A stretch of 64,000 nucleotides of DNA from Cladocopium goreaui (lineage: Eukaryota; Sar; Dinophyceae; Suessiales; Symbiodiniaceae), in the NCBI GenBank assembly GCA_947184155.2, contig CAMXCT020005057.1, forward strand, positions 243,990 to 307,989. The letters run 5' to 3'. The first letter of the stretch is position 1. Each line of letters begins with the position of its first letter. The notes below the pieces were generated by a model. That model ran no database searches and was not told the DNA's origin. It was given only the letters and a program-made list of their open reading frames with translations. Of this stretch, positions 61,276 through 64,000 are shown one piece after another. The translations under genes and the position numbers were made by a program.

Positions 61276-63068
61276 CTAGCTCTGCCCCACTTCCCATTGC
61301 CGAAGCGAAAGTATGGCCGCTGTGCTGAGAGAATGTTCACGGTTGCCTGTCGATCGTGAGACAAAACAGCTTTCACCAGCTCCTGGGCAGAAACTTCAGG
61401 TGCTGCAGAGGCAGTTGCTCCACAGTCCAACATGCCGTGAGCTTGTGAAGCCAAAGAGCTAGAGTTAGCACCAGTTGATGCCTTTGTCGTTGAGGCCAGT
61501 TCCATGCCGTAGAGCGCATAGGCATTCACAGGGTTCTTGCTAAAGCCCTTGCCATTGCCATCCTTCGAATGGTAAGGACTCTTGCCCTTTGAGCTCCAAA
61601 ACATCTCCTGTTCAGACACGTGGGAAAACTTTGACTTACCTTTCTTGCCTTTGCCTTTGTTTTGGAAGAACGCATCGTTGGGGTCAATCATGTGGTGCAT
61701 GCCCTTGCCCTTCCCAGAAAACTTGCCCTTGGGGTAGTTCCCATGACGTCTATCAGGACAATCCCTAACCAAATGGTTACCACCACAGTTGAAACAACGA
61801 CCATTGTTGACAGTGTTGACATGTCCAAAACCTCGATCACGTTTCAATTGTTGGGTCGTTTTCTGGGCCTCTTGCCAAGTGCGCCTAGCTTCAGCAGCAA
61901 GTTGTTCTGCGACTTGCTCGGCTTGAAGAGCATCTTGAAGTCGCTCTTCCTCATCTGGTGACAAGGTAGTCTGAACGTCCTTGGCAGAGGAGGTTTCGTC
62001 GGGCCATTCATGTTCATGCCATTCATCATGATATTGACCATCATTCCACCAAACATCATCGTTTCCCCAGTTCCACATCTCATCATAGTTAATCTCATAG
62101 CCATCATCCCAACCATCATCATGCCATTCATGCCATAGAGCATTGTTAGAACTTCCATGACGTCCAGCATGTTGTGAATATCGGTGGCCAAGCAACTGTT
62201 CGTCCCAAAGTGCAGACAAGGCTTGACTGATGGCTTCGAAATCTAACTTGTTTTGGGTGGTGGACAAAATGTCCCTAGTTTCCTCTGGAGTAAGGCTTGC
62301 AGCCTTCAACAAACGCCAGCCACGTAGAACACCCATGATGAAAGAATCTGCCAAAGAAACTTCTGAAACATCTTGGGGTATTTTGGGCTTTCCCGGATCA
62401 GATTCAGGCCCTGGCGCAGAAACTTCAGAGGCCGCACCAACTCGATGGCTAGGAGAGGAACCAGGAGCCGCACTTACTGGAGGCTCAGCGCCTTGCTCAG
62501 GAGAGGATGCAGCTGCCGTCGTAGCTGCAGGTTCATGTTGAGGTTCCGCATCACCAGAAGTGACATCCATGCCCCCCATATAGCCATACTCATAGTCATC
62601 ATCCCACCAATCCCATTCTGAAATAGGTGGCAAACCAAAATTTCTTTCAGCAGGGTCAATACCGGTCTGTTCTTCCCATAGCCGTATGAGGGCTTCAGAA
62701 AACTCTTCATATCCCAAAGTTTCACGTACCAAGAAATTCGCCATTGACTCACCAGGCTGTCGCCTAAATCCCAGGTATTGTTGAAGAATTGCAGCTGTAT
62801 TTGGTAGTGTCTTTCGAACCAGTGGGGAACCAGCTAACTTCTTCAAAAGATTCAGGGTACCGTCCGGAGAATCAAACTCTGTTCTTGACCATGACATAGC
62901 TAGAAGACGAGCAGGACCAGATAGTCTTGAAATCAATTTGGAGGCCACATATCTACGTTTTTTGGTGGGGGTCGATGCAACATACCATGCAACTTCTTTG
63001 GTGTACCTACGCCAGTTTTTTGCCTGTCCATCCCATGAAGGAACGCTCTCATCACTGCGAGTCGCCAT
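61152..63068 (-). CDS. Copia gag with zinc knuckle and protease N-terminal half
   Basis: 638 codons from ATG at 63068, about 245 nt after the 5' LTR. The N-terminal part (SWDGQAKNWRRYTKEVAWYV) resembles copia gag (UBN2-like). An acidic Trp/His/Gly-rich stretch follows near residues 320-360. The zinc knuckle CFNCGGNHLVRDC (CX2CX4HX4C) is near residue 424, followed by Gly/Lys-rich text. The protease active site MLDCGATASA (copia usually DSGA) is near 546. After RFGNGKWGRARYKLE the true protease continues in the -1 frame, so the last 35 or so residues of this frame are out of register. Confidence 0.9.
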   Translation of the reverse strand: MATRSDESVPSWDGQAKNWRRYTKEVAWYVASTPTKKRRYVASKLISRLSGPARLLAMSWSRTEFDSPDGTLNLLKKLAGSPLVRKTLPNTAAILQQYLGFRRQPGESMANFLVRETLGYEEFSEALIRLWEEQTGIDPAERNFGLPPISEWDWWDDDYEYGYMGGMDVTSGDAEPQHEPAATTAAASSPEQGAEPPVSAAPGSSPSHRVGAASEVSAPGPESDPGKPKIPQDVSEVSLADSFIMGVLRGWRLLKAASLTPEETRDILSTTQNKLDFEAISQALSALWDEQLLGHRYSQHAGRHGSSNNALWHEWHDDGWDDGYEINYDEMWNWGNDDVWWNDGQYHDEWHEHEWPDETSSAKDVQTTLSPDEEERLQDALQAEQVAEQLAAEARRTWQEAQKTTQQLKRDRGFGHVNTVNNGRCFNCGGNHLVRDCPDRRHGNYPKGKFSGKGKGMHHMIDPNDAFFQNKGKGKKGKSKFSHVSEQEMFWSSKGKSPYHSKDGNGKGFSKNPVNAYALYGMELASTTKASTGANSSSLASQAHGMLDCGATASAAPEVSAQELVKAVLSHDRQATVNILSAQRPYFRFGNGKWGRARYKLEICSDVLVKRKRFHCMHFQIQLSFTSPTLTSHSLSPF

Positions 63069-63297
63069 TGCTGCAAAATGCAGGCTTTGAGGTAAAAGTT
63101 GATCGTCAGGATCAAGTCAGTCTCCACTTCGCCTTCACGAAGTCAAACTCACGGAAAAAGTGCTAAAATAAAAATGAAAGCTCGTGCAAAAAGTCCAGGG
63201 ATGCCGTTCGGCAAAAGGTCCACCGCTGCTAAGACGCCGGCCAAGGTCACAAGGGCTAGGTCGGGTCGCAGCAGGTAGCTAAGGCCCCGGAGCGTAG

Positions 63298-63312
63298 GTG
63301 CTCCGCTGCCAA
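63298..63312 (-). other. Candidate primer-binding site
   Basis: On the element's strand the 5' LTR is followed by T and then TGGCAGCGGAGCACC. TGG is expected because tRNAs end in CCA. The matching tRNA was not identified. Confidence 0.55.
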
Positions 63313-63545
63313 TGCAGCAGGCACACAGTGGCAACGTGTCGGGCTCAAACTCAAACACCAAATGCAAAAGAGCGCTCAGCTCTGTTTTCACCGGTTGGAC
63401 GCAGAGTCCAAAGTCAGCAGCCCATAGGTCGAGGCTGGGTCTAATCTATTAAAGAAAAGGGGCCCCTCCTGAGCCAAGCATTGCAGACAAGGGCCAGTGG
63501 TCGAACATGAAGTCGTAGTGGCGAACCTGACATGGATCAGTTGCA
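63313..63545 (-). repeat. 5' LTR of the copia-like element
   Basis: 233 bp, same sequence as 55078-55310, ends TG/CA. It should hold the promoter for the minus-strand transcript. No clear TATA box is visible, as is common in dinoflagellates. Confidence 0.95.
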
Positions 63546-63550
63546 TATAC

Positions 63551-63860
63551 TCCATTCAAGAGTTCTTTACAGTGTTTTAGAACGATTCATGAGGCTTTAG
63601 GAATACACAATCTTTGCAGTGTTTTATAGAGGTGCACGTTTCATAGAAGTTATGCACTTTTCATAGGAGTTGCGAATGTTTCACAAGCCACCTAATAAAG
63701 TTATTGTTCAACTGCGTTCCAACTTGGAACTCTTAAACCACAAGAAAAGACAAAGTCTTAAAGGAAGTATACCTATATATACATATATATATATATACAC
63801 ATGTTATTTTAAGCTTAACGTTTCCCGGTTGATATCAACTGCCTCCTTGTTGTCGCGAAG
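63551..63860. other. No gene; short TA microsatellite
   Basis: TATATACATATATATA at about 63773-63800. A TTTCATAG-AGTT phrase repeats at 63638-63675. Confidence 0.5.
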
Positions 63861-63921
63861 GCGGGTGCAGATACAGCTGCCAGCACGGATGATGGTGCCT
63901 TGAACAGCGATGGCCAACCAG
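63861..63921 (+). CDS. Candidate exon downstream of the retroelement
   Basis: GTCGCGAAG acceptor and AACCAG|GTCACC donor. Reads AGADTAASTDDGALNSDGQP. AGAD with the following turn is compatible with the end or start of an ankyrin repeat. It suggests the host gene continues past the insertion. Confidence 0.5.
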
Positions 63922-63954
63922 GTCACCACCTCGTGGGGAGGTCATAGGAAAGTG

Positions 63955-64000
63955 TACTCTCCGGTGCTTTTCCACATCGCAAACTGGAAAATCACCATCT
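63955..64000. mobile_element. Family A element cut by the window end (A19)
   Basis: TACTCTCCGGTGC then AAACTGGAAAATCACCATCT, the left half of a diverged family A copy. Confidence 0.6.

Larger units (their letters stand above)
55078..63545 (-). mobile_element. Ty1/copia-like LTR retrotransposon, 8.47 kb
   Basis: Bounded by 233-bp direct repeats beginning TG and ending CA, with TATAC immediately outside both ends (55073-55077 and 63546-63550), a perfect 5-bp target duplication. The domain order on the minus strand is gag, protease, a methyltransferase-like domain with a Cys/His-rich segment, integrase, RT, RNase H. Integrase before RT defines Ty1/copia. The two LTRs read as identical, so insertion is recent. 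The reading frame is nevertheless interrupted by frame changes near 61.26, 60.01 and 59.93 kb and stops at 59471-59473 and 59012-59014. It is antisense to the flanking ankyrin exons. Confidence 0.95.

Noticed and set aside
63230-63312. A tRNA gene ending CGCTGCCA next to the 5' LTR
   Set aside because: No T-arm GTTCGA box or cloverleaf can be formed; the text is better explained as the element's primer-binding region.

Overview
The window looks like nuclear DNA of a dinoflagellate, most likely a Symbiodinium/Polarella-like (Suessiales-type) lineage. Four things suggest this. Coding sequence comes as very short GC-rich islands (about 40-230 nt) in AT-rich, repeat-packed sequence. There is a full-length Ty1/copia-like element whose RT catalytic box is HVDD and which carries an extra methyltransferase-like domain. 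Roughly sixty short inverted-repeat elements (MITE or introner-like, about 85-170 bp) occur at about one per kb. No bacterial, organellar or rRNA/tRNA feature is seen. The species is an inference.

Layout. 0-47 kb (+ strand): candidate mini-exons with Lys/Ala/Pro/Glu-rich peptides (1.7, 3.1, 4.0, 5.1, 9.6, 10.2, 11.8, 12.2, 13.9, 15.5, 22.1, 22.3, 23.4, 24.1, 24.8, 29.3, 36.6, 37.0, 37.4, 38.9, 39.2, 42.3, 43.8, 45.5 kb). Many are flanked by CAG|G acceptors and GT donors, and many are whole codons long. A second cluster with ordinary amino-acid composition lies at 30.2-36.5 kb. 47-54 kb and 63.9 kb (+): further mini-exons, three of them recognisable ankyrin-repeat pieces. Exon joins cannot be proved without transcripts, so each is listed separately.

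Repeats. At least ten inverted-repeat families are named here A to M by terminal sequence. Families A (CCCTCTGGTAAAC ends) and C (CAATGTGAGGCC ends) have TA target duplications shown by nested insertions. Family B has GGTTGGTGG...CCACCAACCAG ends and family E has CCCATAGG ends. Other arrays include a 32-bp minisatellite (6.1-7.1 kb) framed by an 18-bp inverted repeat, tandem arrays with units near 120 bp (19.7, 26.0, 27.2 and 46.0 kb), a large palindrome centred at 26,937, and extensive AT microsatellites.

55.08-63.55 kb (- strand): an 8,468-bp copia-like LTR retrotransposon with apparently identical 233-bp LTRs (TG...CA), a perfect 5-bp target duplication (TATAC), a candidate primer-binding site, and gag, protease, a methyltransferase-like domain, integrase, reverse transcriptase and RNase H. 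Its reading frame is broken by frame changes and two in-frame stops although the LTRs look brand new. It sits between ankyrin-type exons, antisense to the host gene, so probably in an intron.
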